Assembly (NCBI GenBank): GCA_045577635.1
Contig: JAZNIS010000097.1
Span: 1-15,029 of the forward strand
Source of the DNA: UBA6345 sp045577635
GTDB lineage: Bacteria > Bacillota > Clostridia > Christensenellales > UBA1242
Length of the DNA: 15,029 bases
Direction: 5' to 3'
The notes under the pieces were generated by a model, which ran no database searches, had not been told where the DNA came from, and worked only from the letters and a program-made list of their open reading frames with translations. This document shows, piece after piece, positions 1-7,010 of the stretch; the stretch's first letter is position 1; each line of letters begins with the position of its first letter. The position numbers and the translations under genes were made by a program.

Positions 1-750
1 ATAATCCTTCTTATCCATACCCCAAAGTTCAATATATATACCCTTATTATTTATAACAGGAATATACCAATCACAATAAACATTTCTTTCAGTAATATCA
101 AATACAGGATAATGAACAGCATGAACTATGTTTCTTTGCCATAACAAATCATCAATTTGAACTTCAATTTGAGAATCTAAAAAATGTCCATCTTGGCTCC
201 TATATTCTCTTTTTTGAACTTTTTCGTTATGTTCAATAATTTTGATTTCTTCTTTTATAAAATCTTTATCTTTCTTTTTATTTATTAATTCAGTTACATC
301 TTTTTCAACTTTTTTTAACAACTCATCGTTATTATTATATCTATCATTACCTTTTGCAAGAGCAATCAATTTTTGGCAGTTTGGTTTTATAAATTTTTCA
401 AATCCTGTCATTTTATATATGTTAGTTTTTAAGTTAAAATAATAATCTTTAAACTGATTAATTGTCATATTTTTATCAAGTTCCCTAGTATATTCAAGAA
501 CTTGACTGTAACAATCATCACACAAGTATTTCCAACCAAACTCTCCTGGCTTATTACCGCAAATAATACATTTGTCCCAACTATATTGTTTTTTATTTGA
601 TTGCTGTGTTTCAGTGTTTTTTACAATTTCCCACTTTCCATTTTCTTCGTTTTTAACAACAGTTCCTTGTTGTTTCATTTCTAAATGTTTTTTACATAGT
701 GGATACATACCCGATGGTTGACCACATATATCACATGATTTTCCCGCCAT
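1..750 (-). CDS. Zinc-knuckle protein with PD-(D/E)XK-like nuclease domain (3' end cut off by window edge)
   Basis: An open frame of 250 codons reads leftwards from ATG at 750-748 off the window edge with no stop. An AAAAGGA site lies just before the start. Two zinc-knuckle-like clusters are visible: C6-x2-C9-x9-C19-x2-H22 and C61-x2-C64-x12-C77-x2-C80. A lysine-rich, probably helical linker runs over about residues 90-185. From about 190 comes a pattern typical of PD-(D/E)XK nuclease folds: DSQIE (E196) in a helix, CDWYIP (D227) on a strand, then GIYIELWG (E241) on the next strand. The usual Lys after the Glu is Trp (W243), as in some relatives where a lysine further on may substitute; that part lies outside the window. 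The role is unknown; a DNA-cleaving or DNA-repair role is inference. The nuclease family is moderately sure, the reading frame is very sure. Confidence 0.7.
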   Translation of the reverse strand, partial: MAGKSCDICGQPSGMYPLCKKHLEMKQQGTVVKNEENGKWEIVKNTETQQSNKKQYSWDKCIICGNKPGEFGWKYLCDDCYSQVLEYTRELDKNMTINQFKDYYFNLKTNIYKMTGFEKFIKPNCQKLIALAKGNDRYNNNDELLKKVEKDVTELINKKKDKDFIKEEIKIIEHNEKVQKREYRSQDGHFLDSQIEVQIDDLLWQRNIVHAVHYPVFDITERNVYCDWYIPVINNKGIYIELWGMDKKDY

Positions 751-879
751 ATTTTTTCCTTTTAAAAATCTTTCATTGTACTATAATTATAATATCACAA
801 AACAATATTACTTCCTATTAAAAGTTTTAAATTTTGCAAGGTTTACAATTTTTAGTTTATATTTATCAACACAATTTGA

Positions 880-909
880 TTGCAACAACAATATCTTAAT
901 AGTTATAAT
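880..909 (+). promoter_or_regulatory. Sigma-A-type promoter for the CYTH-like gene
   Basis: TTGCAA (880-885), an 18-nt spacer and a perfect TATAAT (904-909). The expected transcription start is near 916, directly ahead of the AAAGGAG site at 918-924, so the leader is very short. The 183-bp gap 751-933 separates two divergent genes. On the other strand a TATAAT occurs at 791-786, but no convincing -35 box goes with it. Confidence 0.6.
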
Positions 910-933
910 AACTTTGTAAAGGAGAACATATAA

Positions 934-1413
934 ATGGCTATTGAATATGAAAGAAGTTTTAATGTTGAAAACATTGAACCTTATTTAAAATATTGCGAAG
1001 AAAATGGATATGAGTTATTAAGCAAGGTAAAGCAAAACAGAGTTGTTTATGAATGCAAACATAACCCACACATAATTGCTAGAATTACAACCGAAACTGT
1101 TAACAATAAAACCACAGTTTTATTTGACTATAAAAATGTGGAAAAATCCAATGCAGATTTAAAAGTTTCAAAAGAATCTATACCAATGCTGGTAACCGAA
1201 GAAAACAAAGATATTATTTTATCAATTTTAAATGTTACCGATTTTATTTTGAAAAGCGACAACCACCGAACCAGATTTGTTTACCAAAAAGACGATGTAA
1301 TTTTTGAAATTGATAGTTACACAAAACCACAAATTATGCAAGTAGTTGCAATTGAGGGCAACGAAGAAAAAGTTGAACAAATTTATTTAGAATTAAAAGA
1401 AACAATTAAATAA
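934..1413 (+). CDS. CYTH-like domain protein (triphosphate-binding tunnel fold)
   Basis: 159 residues, starting 9 nt after AAAGGAG (918-924). The protein resembles CYTH enzymes, the family of class IV adenylate cyclases, thiamine triphosphatases and inorganic triphosphatases. It opens with E4-x-E6, the start of the ExExK signature, and has basic strands in the middle (K107, R112, R114). It then has a FEIDSY strand (E125, D127) and an acidic strand ending VVAIEG (E141), close to the family's length and order. The Lys expected at the third signature position is Ser8, with Arg7 beside it, so activity is not assured. It stands alone between its own promoter and a terminator at 1425-1460. The substrate cannot be told from the sequence. 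Alternative: a divergent binding protein of the same fold. Confidence 0.62.
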   Translation: MAIEYERSFNVENIEPYLKYCEENGYELLSKVKQNRVVYECKHNPHIIARITTETVNNKTTVLFDYKNVEKSNADLKVSKESIPMLVTEENKDIILSILNVTDFILKSDNHRTRFVYQKDDVIFEIDSYTKPQIMQVVAIEGNEEKVEQIYLELKETIK

Positions 1414-1424
1414 TTCCTTTAAAG

Positions 1425-1460
1425 TTGCTATTAAACCAAGAAGTTTAATGGCAATTTTTT
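1425..1460 (+). terminator. Intrinsic terminator after the CYTH-like gene
   Basis: Stem TTGCTATTAAAC (1425-1436) pairs with GTTTAATGGCAA (1443-1454), 12 bp with one G-U pair, loop of 6 nt, followed by six T (1455-1460). It begins 12 nt after the stop codon. Confidence 0.85.
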
Positions 1461-1462
1461 AT

Positions 1463-1491
1463 TTGTTTTATGGTGGCAATTATGCTATAAA
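1463..1491 (+). promoter_or_regulatory. Promoter placing transcription start at or next to the ATG of the MATE-like gene
   Basis: TTGTTT (1463-1468), a 17-nt spacer and an extended -10, TGc-TATAAA (hexamer 1486-1491). Only 6 nt separate the -10 from ATG at 1498, so the predicted start of the transcript falls on the A of the start codon. There is no Shine-Dalgarno site, and an in-frame TAA lies at 1492-1494. Confidence 0.6.
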
Positions 1492-1497
1492 TAAAGC

Positions 1498-2784
1498 ATG
1501 ACAAAGGTGAATTTTTTTAAGAAAATATATAACAAAGAATATCTGATTTTAATAGGTGTTGGTTTTTTGCCACTTCTTTGGAAAATATTAGAATTTGCCT
1601 TTTTATCTGGTTTTGAAAATGCCTTAAAAATTTTAGGTCAGATTACTTTAATTGGAATTATTTTTAAAGTTTTTGAAGAATCAATATTAAACCCACTTTA
1701 CAAAATATTATCAAAAAACAACATTGAAAACGACAACGAAAAAAATTATATAATTAGCAGATTTTTAATTTTTTACACTGTTGCAACAATACTTTTTACG
1801 GCTTTACTATTGATACTTAATAATTCAATTTTAAAAGTTTCAAAAGTGCCAAATTACATATTTAATAGCACAATGGAATTTTTTAAAATATATATTGTTG
1901 CTTGTGGTTTTAACACAATTTCAAAGTATCTTTACACTTGTAGTGTTATTAGCAAAGAAACTAAAAAACTTGCCGTTTATTTGGCAATTAAATCGGTTAT
2001 AACAACAATTTTATTTATTGTTTTAGTTCCTAAATTCACACTTGGATTAGGTGTTAACGGAATTGCCATCACTGAACTTATTATAAACATAATTGCAATT
2101 GCTTATTTAATAATTCCTTTATTAAAAGCAAAAAAAACTAAACAACAACTAAACACAAAAGAATATTTAAAGTTATTTTTATTTTCTTTAATGGAAACTT
2201 TAATTAGAAATGCTGTATATTACTTTGTTATTTTAGTATTCCTAAACATTTTAGATAATCAAGATTTATATTTTGTTGCAAATGACTATATTTGGTCGGT
2301 AATGTTAATTCCCGTTATTGCACAAAGTGGAATTATCAAACAAGAAGTTTCAAATGGAAACAACAACCTTAAACCATACTTTATTAATTCTTTTATTTTA
2401 ATGGCTTTTATGATAGTTATGTTACCCGTTTCATTACTAGTGTTTAAATTTATTTACAACCTGCCTAACACAATGGACTACTTTATGGTTTTACTAAAAT
2501 TGTTCCCTTGTTATTTAATTTTTGTAATTGACTCCTGCATAGAATCCTACTTTATGTCAACAGGAAAACTACACCACATTTTAATTCAAAGCATTTTAAC
2601 AAACATTTTGGTTTATTGCACTGCTTTAATTTTATATTTGTTTGGTGTTTGGACCATAACATTAAATTCAATTATATTGCTATTTAACCTTGGTGTTATT
2701 ATTTCAAGTGTCTACACCATTTCAATTTACTTTTATGAAAAAAGGAAAGAAAAAAATAAACCTATTGACAATGCAACTCTGTAA
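1498..2784 (+). CDS. Polytopic membrane protein, MATE/MOP-superfamily-like transporter
   Basis: 428 residues, almost entirely hydrophobic helices, about 12 membrane segments. Examples are roughly residues 13-35, 88-110, 122-145, 158-178, 181-209, 222-250, 260-280, 292-318, 325-345, 358-382 and 385-412. It ends in a basic cytoplasmic-looking tail (YEKRKEKNK). Length and helix count fit MATE-type exporters and related MOP flippases. The loop after the second helix region (EESILNPLYKILSK) and the central basic linker KAKKTKQQ dividing two halves also fit. No decisive motif names a substrate, so the family call is tentative. The start is fixed by a stop at 1492-1494 and there is no Shine-Dalgarno, consistent with a leaderless mRNA. 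No terminator follows; the next promoter overlaps the 3' end of this gene, so read-through into the triphosphatase gene is possible. Confidence 0.55.
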   Translation: MTKVNFFKKIYNKEYLILIGVGFLPLLWKILEFAFLSGFENALKILGQITLIGIIFKVFEESILNPLYKILSKNNIENDNEKNYIISRFLIFYTVATILFTALLLILNNSILKVSKVPNYIFNSTMEFFKIYIVACGFNTISKYLYTCSVISKETKKLAVYLAIKSVITTILFIVLVPKFTLGLGVNGIAITELIINIIAIAYLIIPLLKAKKTKQQLNTKEYLKLFLFSLMETLIRNAVYYFVILVFLNILDNQDLYFVANDYIWSVMLIPVIAQSGIIKQEVSNGNNNLKPYFINSFILMAFMIVMLPVSLLVFKFIYNLPNTMDYFMVLLKLFPCYLIFVIDSCIESYFMSTGKLHHILIQSILTNILVYCTALILYLFGVWTITLNSIILLFNLGVIISSVYTISIYFYEKRKEKNKPIDNATL

Positions 2785-2793
2785 ATATATAAT
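2765..2793 (+). promoter_or_regulatory. Perfect-consensus sigma-A promoter inside the end of the membrane-protein gene
   Basis: TTGACA (2765-2770), exactly 17 nt, TATAAT (2788-2793): consensus at both hexamers with ideal spacing. It straddles the stop codon of the membrane-protein gene (2782-2784). The expected transcript start is near 2800, giving the triphosphatase gene an untranslated leader of about 160 nt. Confidence 0.75.
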
Positions 2794-2799
2794 GTAATT

Positions 2800-2962
2800 G
2801 TAATCCCTTCAAACCATTCCGGATTATATATAAAATGGGAATATCTTTCAGATCTTCTTATGAATGGACAACAAAACAAATTGGCTGTTTTATTGTTTAT
2901 TCTTAAGAAGATTTTTTATTTACAGCCAAAAAAAACAAAACATTTTTTAGGAGGAAATAAAA
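2800..2962 (+). promoter_or_regulatory. Long leader with interleaved inverted repeats (possible pseudoknot)
   Basis: Two strong pairings interleave. AGATCTTCTTA (2850-2860) pairs with TAAGAAGATTT (2904-2914; 11 bp with one G-U). TTGGCTGT (2881-2888), inside the first loop, pairs with ACAGCCAA (2922-2929; 8 bp). CCATTC (2814-2819) can also meet GAATGG (2862-2867). This is an H-type pseudoknot topology or a pair of alternatives. No T-run follows, so transcription termination is not obvious. AGGAGG (2950-2955) sits 7 nt before the ATG. I recognise no known riboswitch consensus; chance pairing in AT-rich DNA is possible. Confidence 0.35.
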
Positions 2963-3490
2963 ATGAAAGTACTAATTGGAACAAAAAATCCAGGCAAAAT
3001 TGAAGGAGCAAAAAGGGCATTAGAAAAATACTTTGATAATTTTGAAATTGAAGGTGTTAAAATTGAATCTAATGTTAGCGAACAACCTGTTGGAATTGAA
3101 ACCTATAACGGTGCAGTTAACAGAGTTAATAACCTTATTAATTATGCAAAAGAAAACAACATTACAGCTGATTTATTTTTATCGGTGGAATCTGGTTTAA
3201 CTAGCGAACTAGGTTTTTGGGCAATTACTAACATTGCAGTAATTAAAAATGCTAATGGCGAAATGGGAACAGGTGCAAGTGGTAGTTTCCCTGTGCCTAA
3301 TCAGTTAGTAGAATCAATTAAAACAGAAACTCTTGGTGTTGTTATGGATAAAGTTTTTAACGAAACCGATTTAAGAAGTTCCACAGGTGGAATTGGCCTA
3401 CTTACAAAAGAACACATTACCCGAATTGATTTAACAACCGAAGCTTTTGTTATGGCATTAATTCCGTTTATTAATAGCTTTTGGAAATAG
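2963..3490 (+). CDS. yjjX: Inosine/xanthosine triphosphatase, YjjX/DUF84 family
   Basis: 175 residues, the normal length for the family. It probably hydrolyses non-canonical purine nucleotides (ITP, XTP) in the cytosol to keep deaminated bases out of RNA and DNA. Family landmarks in order are: N-terminal IGTKNPGKIEGAK (5-17), which binds the nucleotide phosphates; SNVSEQPVGIETYNGAVNR; SVESGL in place of the usual GIEGG-type stretch; GTGASGSFPVPNQLV; and GGIGLLTKEHITR followed by the final AFVMALIPF helix. The start follows AGGAGG with a 7-nt gap, the strongest ribosome binding site in the window. It has its own consensus promoter, a long leader and a terminator immediately behind, so it is probably monocistronic. 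The family call is firm; the exact substrate preference is family knowledge only. Confidence 0.88.
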   Translation: MKVLIGTKNPGKIEGAKRALEKYFDNFEIEGVKIESNVSEQPVGIETYNGAVNRVNNLINYAKENNITADLFLSVESGLTSELGFWAITNIAVIKNANGEMGTGASGSFPVPNQLVESIKTETLGVVMDKVFNETDLRSSTGGIGLLTKEHITRIDLTTEAFVMALIPFINSFWK

Positions 3491-3503
3491 AAAAAACAAT
3501 CAA

Positions 3504-3534
3504 AAAAAGATGGCTAAAATCTAGTCATCTTTTT
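3504..3534 (+). terminator. Intrinsic terminator after yjjX
   Basis: Stem AAAAAGATGGCTA (3504-3516) with TAGTCATCTTTTT (3522-3534), 13 bp with one G-U, 5-nt loop. The 3' arm runs into a T-rich tail (to 3540). Confidence 0.85.
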
Positions 3535-3582
3535 GTTTTTGTTTGTAATTAAAAATTTATTAAAAATATTTAAATTTCCCTA

Positions 3583-3611
3583 TTGAAAATTAAAAATTTA
3601 TTTGATAATAT
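3583..3611 (+). promoter_or_regulatory. Promoter giving a leaderless mRNA for the ART-like gene
   Basis: TTGAAA (3583-3588), 17-nt spacer, extended -10 TGa-TAATAT (hexamer 3606-3611), then 6 nt to ATG at 3618. The in-frame stop TAA (3606-3608) lies inside the -10 box, so no longer leader with a Shine-Dalgarno can fit. Confidence 0.55.
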
Positions 3612-3617
3612 AAAAAT

Positions 3618-4403
3618 ATGGAAACAAAAAAAATTCAACCAACACTTAAACAAATTAATACTGTTTATAGACAATCAAAAGCTAACGGATTACTTTCGTC
3701 ACAAGCAATTTTTGATGCTGTTACTTCACCTAATTTTAGCGAAGTTATTGAAAGTACAAAACGAAATGTTAGAGCTGTTGGCACACCTGACCCTGTTTTA
3801 ACAAAGTTTTTAACAGAACAAGGATTTTCCATGCTTCCAACACAGGTTAGCGACAAGGAATTTTCCTTACTTGTTAAAAGTGGATTATCTGAAATTTACA
3901 GGGGTGTTAGAAAAGATGATGCAATAGTTGATTTTGCAACCAACCCCGATATGTTTGTTGGTAAAGGAATTTATTGCAACGGAATATATTTTATGTATGG
4001 TAACACCTGCCCTGACGGAAGGCATGGCGACACTTCGGCAAAAGCAAGGGCTGAAAGATATATTCATATGCCAAAAGATTTACCAAACGAAGTTTTAGCC
4101 GAATATGCAAAATCCTATAACCAAGGTCAAGTTATTAGAGCCCTTGTTAGAAGAGATTCAAAAGTAATTGAATTTAAGGCATTAAGACAACTTTGCGAAA
4201 AAGTTAAAAAGGAAATTGGAGAAGATAAAACTGTTTCTCCAAAAATTAAGGAAAAACTTATTTCATTAATTTCGGAAGACCTTGCAATTGTGGCTGCAAT
4301 AGAAGGTTTTGATGTTATTGATGTTCCTTTAACAAAATATATGATTGTATTAAATCGTGGCAAATTAATTATGAACAAAGAAGATGTTGAAAAAAGCAGA
4401 TAA
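3618..4403 (+). CDS. Putative ADP-ribosyltransferase-fold protein, stand-alone
   Basis: 261 residues. The C-terminal two thirds follow the order of ART-fold domains seen in phage head-associated and toxin-like ADP-ribosyltransferases. An aromatic-Arg-Gly motif YRG (94-96, R95) sits on the first strand. A glycine-rich GKGIYCNGIYF stretch (115-125) is where a G-x-G-Y-F/STS-type segment is expected, followed by helix AKARAERYI (141-149). Then come strands VIRALVRRDSKVIE (172-185), helix LAIVAAIEGFDVIDV (222-236) and the closing strand YMIVLNRGKLIM (241-252). I cannot place the catalytic Glu securely, so activity is open. Residues 1-85 are a helical N-terminal part I do not recognise. No phage genes are nearby. 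The start is fixed by the in-frame stop 12 nt upstream; there is no Shine-Dalgarno. Alternative: a catalytically dead ART-fold protein or an unrelated family. Confidence 0.5.
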   Translation: METKKIQPTLKQINTVYRQSKANGLLSSQAIFDAVTSPNFSEVIESTKRNVRAVGTPDPVLTKFLTEQGFSMLPTQVSDKEFSLLVKSGLSEIYRGVRKDDAIVDFATNPDMFVGKGIYCNGIYFMYGNTCPDGRHGDTSAKARAERYIHMPKDLPNEVLAEYAKSYNQGQVIRALVRRDSKVIEFKALRQLCEKVKKEIGEDKTVSPKIKEKLISLISEDLAIVAAIEGFDVIDVPLTKYMIVLNRGKLIMNKEDVEKSR

Positions 4404-4419
4404 ACTATATCTGCTTTTT
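4391..4419 (+). terminator. Intrinsic terminator overlapping the end of the ART-like gene
   Basis: Stem AAAAAGCAGATA (4391-4402) with TATCTGCTTTTT (4408-4419), 12 perfect bp, loop AACTA. The stop codon (4401-4403) spans the end of the 5' arm and the first loop base. A G and six more T follow. Confidence 0.88.
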
Positions 4420-4431
4420 GTTTTTTATAAT

Positions 4432-4459
4432 AAAAAAACTGCTAATAATTTAGCAGTTT
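4432..4459 (-). terminator. Intrinsic terminator for the minus-strand YhhN-like gene
   Basis: Read on the minus strand: AAACTGCTAA (4459-4450), loop ATTA, TTAGCAGTTT (4445-4436), then more T (4435-4432). It starts 12 nt after the stop of the gene ending at 4472. It faces the plus-strand terminator at 4391-4419, so the two convergent genes each have their own terminator. Confidence 0.82.
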
Positions 4460-4471
4460 ATTAAACCTATA

Positions 4472-5167
4472 TTAAAACAAATATAGGAAGGTTGCAATTA
4501 AAATTTGAGCAGCATAATATAGTGAATGATTTACAACAATTAAGAACTTATCTGATTGTTTTCCACCAAAATATTGTAAACTTAACACAAGATCGCTTAA
4601 TAAGAATAATGTTAAACCACCTGCAAGAACAATAAATTCAAGTTGTAAAACAGCTAAGTAAATTGTGAAAGCACTCATAAATGTTAAAATGAAAGAATAA
4701 GAAACTGCTTGCCAGAAGAATTTACCAAAATCAATTCCCATTTTTTTGCTTGCGAAAATTGTTACAGGTGTTAAAACTAATCCAGCTCCAACAGCAACTA
4801 AAATTGGTGCAAGTAGGTTAACAACAGGGTTTGCAATTAAAATTGTTCCAACTAAATATAGTACATGACCAATTCCAAATGCTGCCATACCTGTATTTAA
4901 ATAAGCATCGTTACTTTCCGGATAAACAACCTTTAAATCTAAAATAATATCGCCTATTAATCCACAAACTAAACCAGCTAAAATAAATACAGAACCTTCA
5001 TTAAACCAATTAATTTGGGTTAAACTAAACAATGCATAAATTACAAAACAAAAACTTGCAAATGTTTTAGTAATAATACCCCATACACCACCGGTTTTAA
5101 CTCTTACTATTAAAAATAGTACGGTTGCCAAAATTGATAGTGCACATAAAGAAATTTGTACTGCCAT
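4472..5167 (-). CDS. YhhN/TMEM86-family membrane protein (lysoplasmalogenase-like)
   Basis: 231 residues with about eight membrane helices and no signal peptide beyond the first helix. Family features are AGLVCGLIGDIILD (helix 3 region, with the conserved GD), GMAAFGIGHVLYLVG (conserved F-x-x-GH-x-x-Y), AFTIYLAVLQ, GGLTLFLLSDLVLS (conserved SD), and a final HSLYYAAQILIA helix. In animals TMEM86 members hydrolyse the vinyl-ether bond of lysoplasmalogens; the bacterial role is less clear, and substrate is inferred from family only. Plasmalogens occur in anaerobic Firmicutes, which would fit. The start follows AAAAAGGAG with an 8-nt gap. Single gene with its own promoter and terminator. Confidence 0.85.
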   Translation of the reverse strand: MAVQISLCALSILATVLFLIVRVKTGGVWGIITKTFASFCFVIYALFSLTQINWFNEGSVFILAGLVCGLIGDIILDLKVVYPESNDAYLNTGMAAFGIGHVLYLVGTILIANPVVNLLAPILVAVGAGLVLTPVTIFASKKMGIDFGKFFWQAVSYSFILTFMSAFTIYLAVLQLEFIVLAGGLTLFLLSDLVLSLQYFGGKQSDKFLIVVNHSLYYAAQILIATFLYLF

Positions 5168-5193
5168 AAATTTTTCTCCTTTTTATTTTTTTA

Positions 5194-5202
5194 ATTTTAA
5201 CA
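5194..5202 (-). promoter_or_regulatory. Extended -10 promoter of the YhhN-like gene
   Basis: On the minus strand TGt-TAAAAT (5202-5194). The expected start is near 5187, about 20 nt before the ATG and upstream of the AAGGAG site. A TTGTTA lies 20 nt further up, a poor -35 spacing, so the extended -10 would carry most of the recognition. Confidence 0.4.
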
Positions 5203-5261
5203 CGAAACAAAAAAAATACTAACAATTTTTAACATTATGTTTACTTTTAGTTGAAAGAAAT

Positions 5262-5290
5262 TTGGATTAAAAAAATTTTTAATATATACT
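5262..5290 (+). promoter_or_regulatory. Promoter of the SCP2-like / alcohol dehydrogenase operon
   Basis: TTGGAT (5262-5267), 17-nt spacer, TATACT (5285-5290). The expected start is near 5297, with AAAGGA (5311-5316) and ATG at 5323 following. It lies in the 155-bp divergent gap 5168-5322. Confidence 0.6.
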
Positions 5291-5322
5291 TTAACTGTAA
5301 ATAAAAATTAAAAGGACCAACA

Positions 5323-5781
5323 ATGATTAAATTAATACTTAAACTTTTAATGAGAGCAATAAAGGTTGGAATAAAACTAGATAGTTCTGTTTTAACCGAT
5401 TTTAAATGCTTACCAGAAAACTATATTATTAAAATTACTGTTTTACCTAATAACATTTCGGTTGCAGCAGTGTGCAAAAATAACGACATAATAGTTTTAA
5501 AGGAAATTCCGAAAACAGCCGATTTGTTGGTTGAATTTAAAGATGAAAAATCAGCAATAAACTGCCTACTTGGAAAATGCAGTTTAGCAACTGCTTTTTG
5601 TGAACACCGAATTAAAATTTACGGAAACATTAACAATGCCATGGCAGTAACCAGAATTGTTAACACAATTGAAACTTACCTATTTCCTAAATTTATAACA
5701 ACTAAATTATTTACACCATTACCACAACTTGAAACAAACAAATGTAAATTTTATATTAACCTTTTATTTGGAGGCAAATAA
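5323..5781 (+). CDS. SCP2 sterol-transfer-like small protein
   Basis: 152 residues. The central part, about 60-125, follows the SCP2 pattern: a strand pair (ADLLVEFKDEKSAINCLLG) leads into the Gly-Lys turn, the A-F-x-E segment, RIKIYGNINNAMAVTRIVNTIE and the closing helix. SCP2-type proteins bind lipids or fatty-acyl groups in a hydrophobic tunnel. No membrane span is evident, although the first 18 residues form an amphipathic basic helix. The start follows AAAGGA with a 6-nt gap. The stop overlaps the start of the dehydrogenase gene by one base (TAATG), so the two are translationally coupled and probably act on the same hydrophobic substrate. The function of the pair is inference. Confidence 0.6.
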   Translation: MIKLILKLLMRAIKVGIKLDSSVLTDFKCLPENYIIKITVLPNNISVAAVCKNNDIIVLKEIPKTADLLVEFKDEKSAINCLLGKCSLATAFCEHRIKIYGNINNAMAVTRIVNTIETYLFPKFITTKLFTPLPQLETNKCKFYINLLFGGK

Positions 5782-6962
5782 TGAAAACAAAATATTTTGA
5801 ATTTTTTAGCCCTGTTAAAATATGTTCGGGCGAAAATGCTATTTGCAACATTAAACACGAACTAGAATATTTTAATTCAAGCAAACCACTTATTTTAAGT
5901 GATGCTGGCCTTGAAAAAGTTGGAACTGTTAAAACCGTTCTAAAAATATTATCAAAAAACAAAGTTGATGTAAGCCGTTTGTTTTACGATATTCCAACCG
6001 ACTCATCAACAAAAACCATTAACGACATTGTTGAACTATATACTAAACTTGGTGCTGACAGCATTATTGCCCTTGGTGGTGGAAGTGTTATTGACACGGC
6101 AAAAGGTGTTAAACTTGTTTTAAGCCAAGAAACAAACGACATTTTAAAACTTGAAGGAAATGAAATTTTACCAAAGGGTAAAACAATTCCGTTTGTGGTT
6201 ATTCCAACAACCTGTGGAACAGGAAGCGAATGCACAACAGTTGCTGTAATTAAAAACCACGAAACACATGTTAAAATGGAATATATTAGTCCTGCCCTTT
6301 TACCAGATGTTGCAATACTAGACCCTGTTGTTATTTCAACATTACCACCTAAACTTGTTGCAACAACAAGTTTAGATGCATTTACTCATGTTGTTGAAGC
6401 ATATAGCTGTTTACAACAAAATCCTGTAAGCTCCGGTTTTGCAATTTCAGCCATCAAATTAATTTCTGAAAACTTATTTTTAGCAGTTAACAATCCTAAA
6501 AAAGATGAATATAAATTAAACCTGCTAATTGCATCAACACTAGCAGGAATTGCATTCTCAAATTCTATGGTGGGAATAGTTCATGCAATAGGTCATGCTT
6601 TGGGCAGTTACAAAGTTCCACACGGTAATGCTATGGCACTTTTATTACCTAAATGTTTAGAGTTTAACGAACCTGTTTTAAAAGATGTTTACAGCGAACT
6701 TCTACTTTACTTTAAAGGCCCTGAATTTTACTGTTCGGTAGAAGAAAATTTAAGAAGTAAAACTTTTATTAAAGAAGTAACAGAGTTTATTGAAATGCTT
6801 TCAAAGCAAACAGGATTTAGTGTTAAATTAACCGACTATGGCATCACCGAAGAAAACTTAAATGATATTGGAAACGGTGCAATAAATGATGGTGCAGCAG
6901 CAATAAATCCAAAACAATTTACAAGAAGCGATATTGTTTCAATTTTAAAAAAGTGTATGTAA
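5781..6962 (+). CDS. Iron-containing (type III) alcohol dehydrogenase
   Basis: 393 residues, full length for the family. It catalyses NAD(P)-dependent interconversion of an alcohol and an aldehyde in the cytosol. The N-terminal dinucleotide domain carries GGGSVIDTAKG (99-109) and the family signature PTTCGTGSE (142-150). The C-terminal helical domain supplies the metal ligands D199, H203, H268 and H281 (LDAFTH, then HAIGHALG and PHGNAMA), all present in the expected order. So it should be active, most likely with Fe2+. Substrate cannot be read from the sequence. It lies directly behind and overlaps the SCP2-like gene by one base. GGAGG inside the upstream gene's end (5770-5774) acts as the ribosome binding site. 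It ends at a terminator shared with the convergent minus-strand operon. Confidence 0.93.
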   Translation: MKTKYFEFFSPVKICSGENAICNIKHELEYFNSSKPLILSDAGLEKVGTVKTVLKILSKNKVDVSRLFYDIPTDSSTKTINDIVELYTKLGADSIIALGGGSVIDTAKGVKLVLSQETNDILKLEGNEILPKGKTIPFVVIPTTCGTGSECTTVAVIKNHETHVKMEYISPALLPDVAILDPVVISTLPPKLVATTSLDAFTHVVEAYSCLQQNPVSSGFAISAIKLISENLFLAVNNPKKDEYKLNLLIASTLAGIAFSNSMVGIVHAIGHALGSYKVPHGNAMALLLPKCLEFNEPVLKDVYSELLLYFKGPEFYCSVEENLRSKTFIKEVTEFIEMLSKQTGFSVKLTDYGITEENLNDIGNGAINDGAAAINPKQFTRSDIVSILKKCM

Positions 6963-7010
6963 TTGTTTAAAACTGTGTGGTTTTTGACACAAAGTATATA
7001 TTTAAAATAA

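Noticed and set aside
2864..2950. A 28-codon ORF in the yjjX leader (ATG 2864, TAG overlapping the AGGAGG site)
   Set aside because: It has no Shine-Dalgarno site and no unusual codon run. An overlapping ATG at 2860 in another frame is equally plausible, so translation is not supported.
3583..3801. 72-residue ORF overlapping the start of the ART-like gene in another frame
   Set aside because: It lacks a ribosome binding site, runs through the promoter region and overlaps a longer ORF with family-like motifs, so it is a shadow.
3665..4378. Three minus-strand ORFs of 60-83 residues inside the ART-like gene
   Set aside because: They mirror the coding strand, have no ribosome binding sites and no family features.
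6971..6993. TGTGT...ACACA hairpin after the alcohol dehydrogenase gene
   Set aside because: Only 5 bp and no T-run follows; the real terminator is the 11-bp hairpin at 7011-7036.
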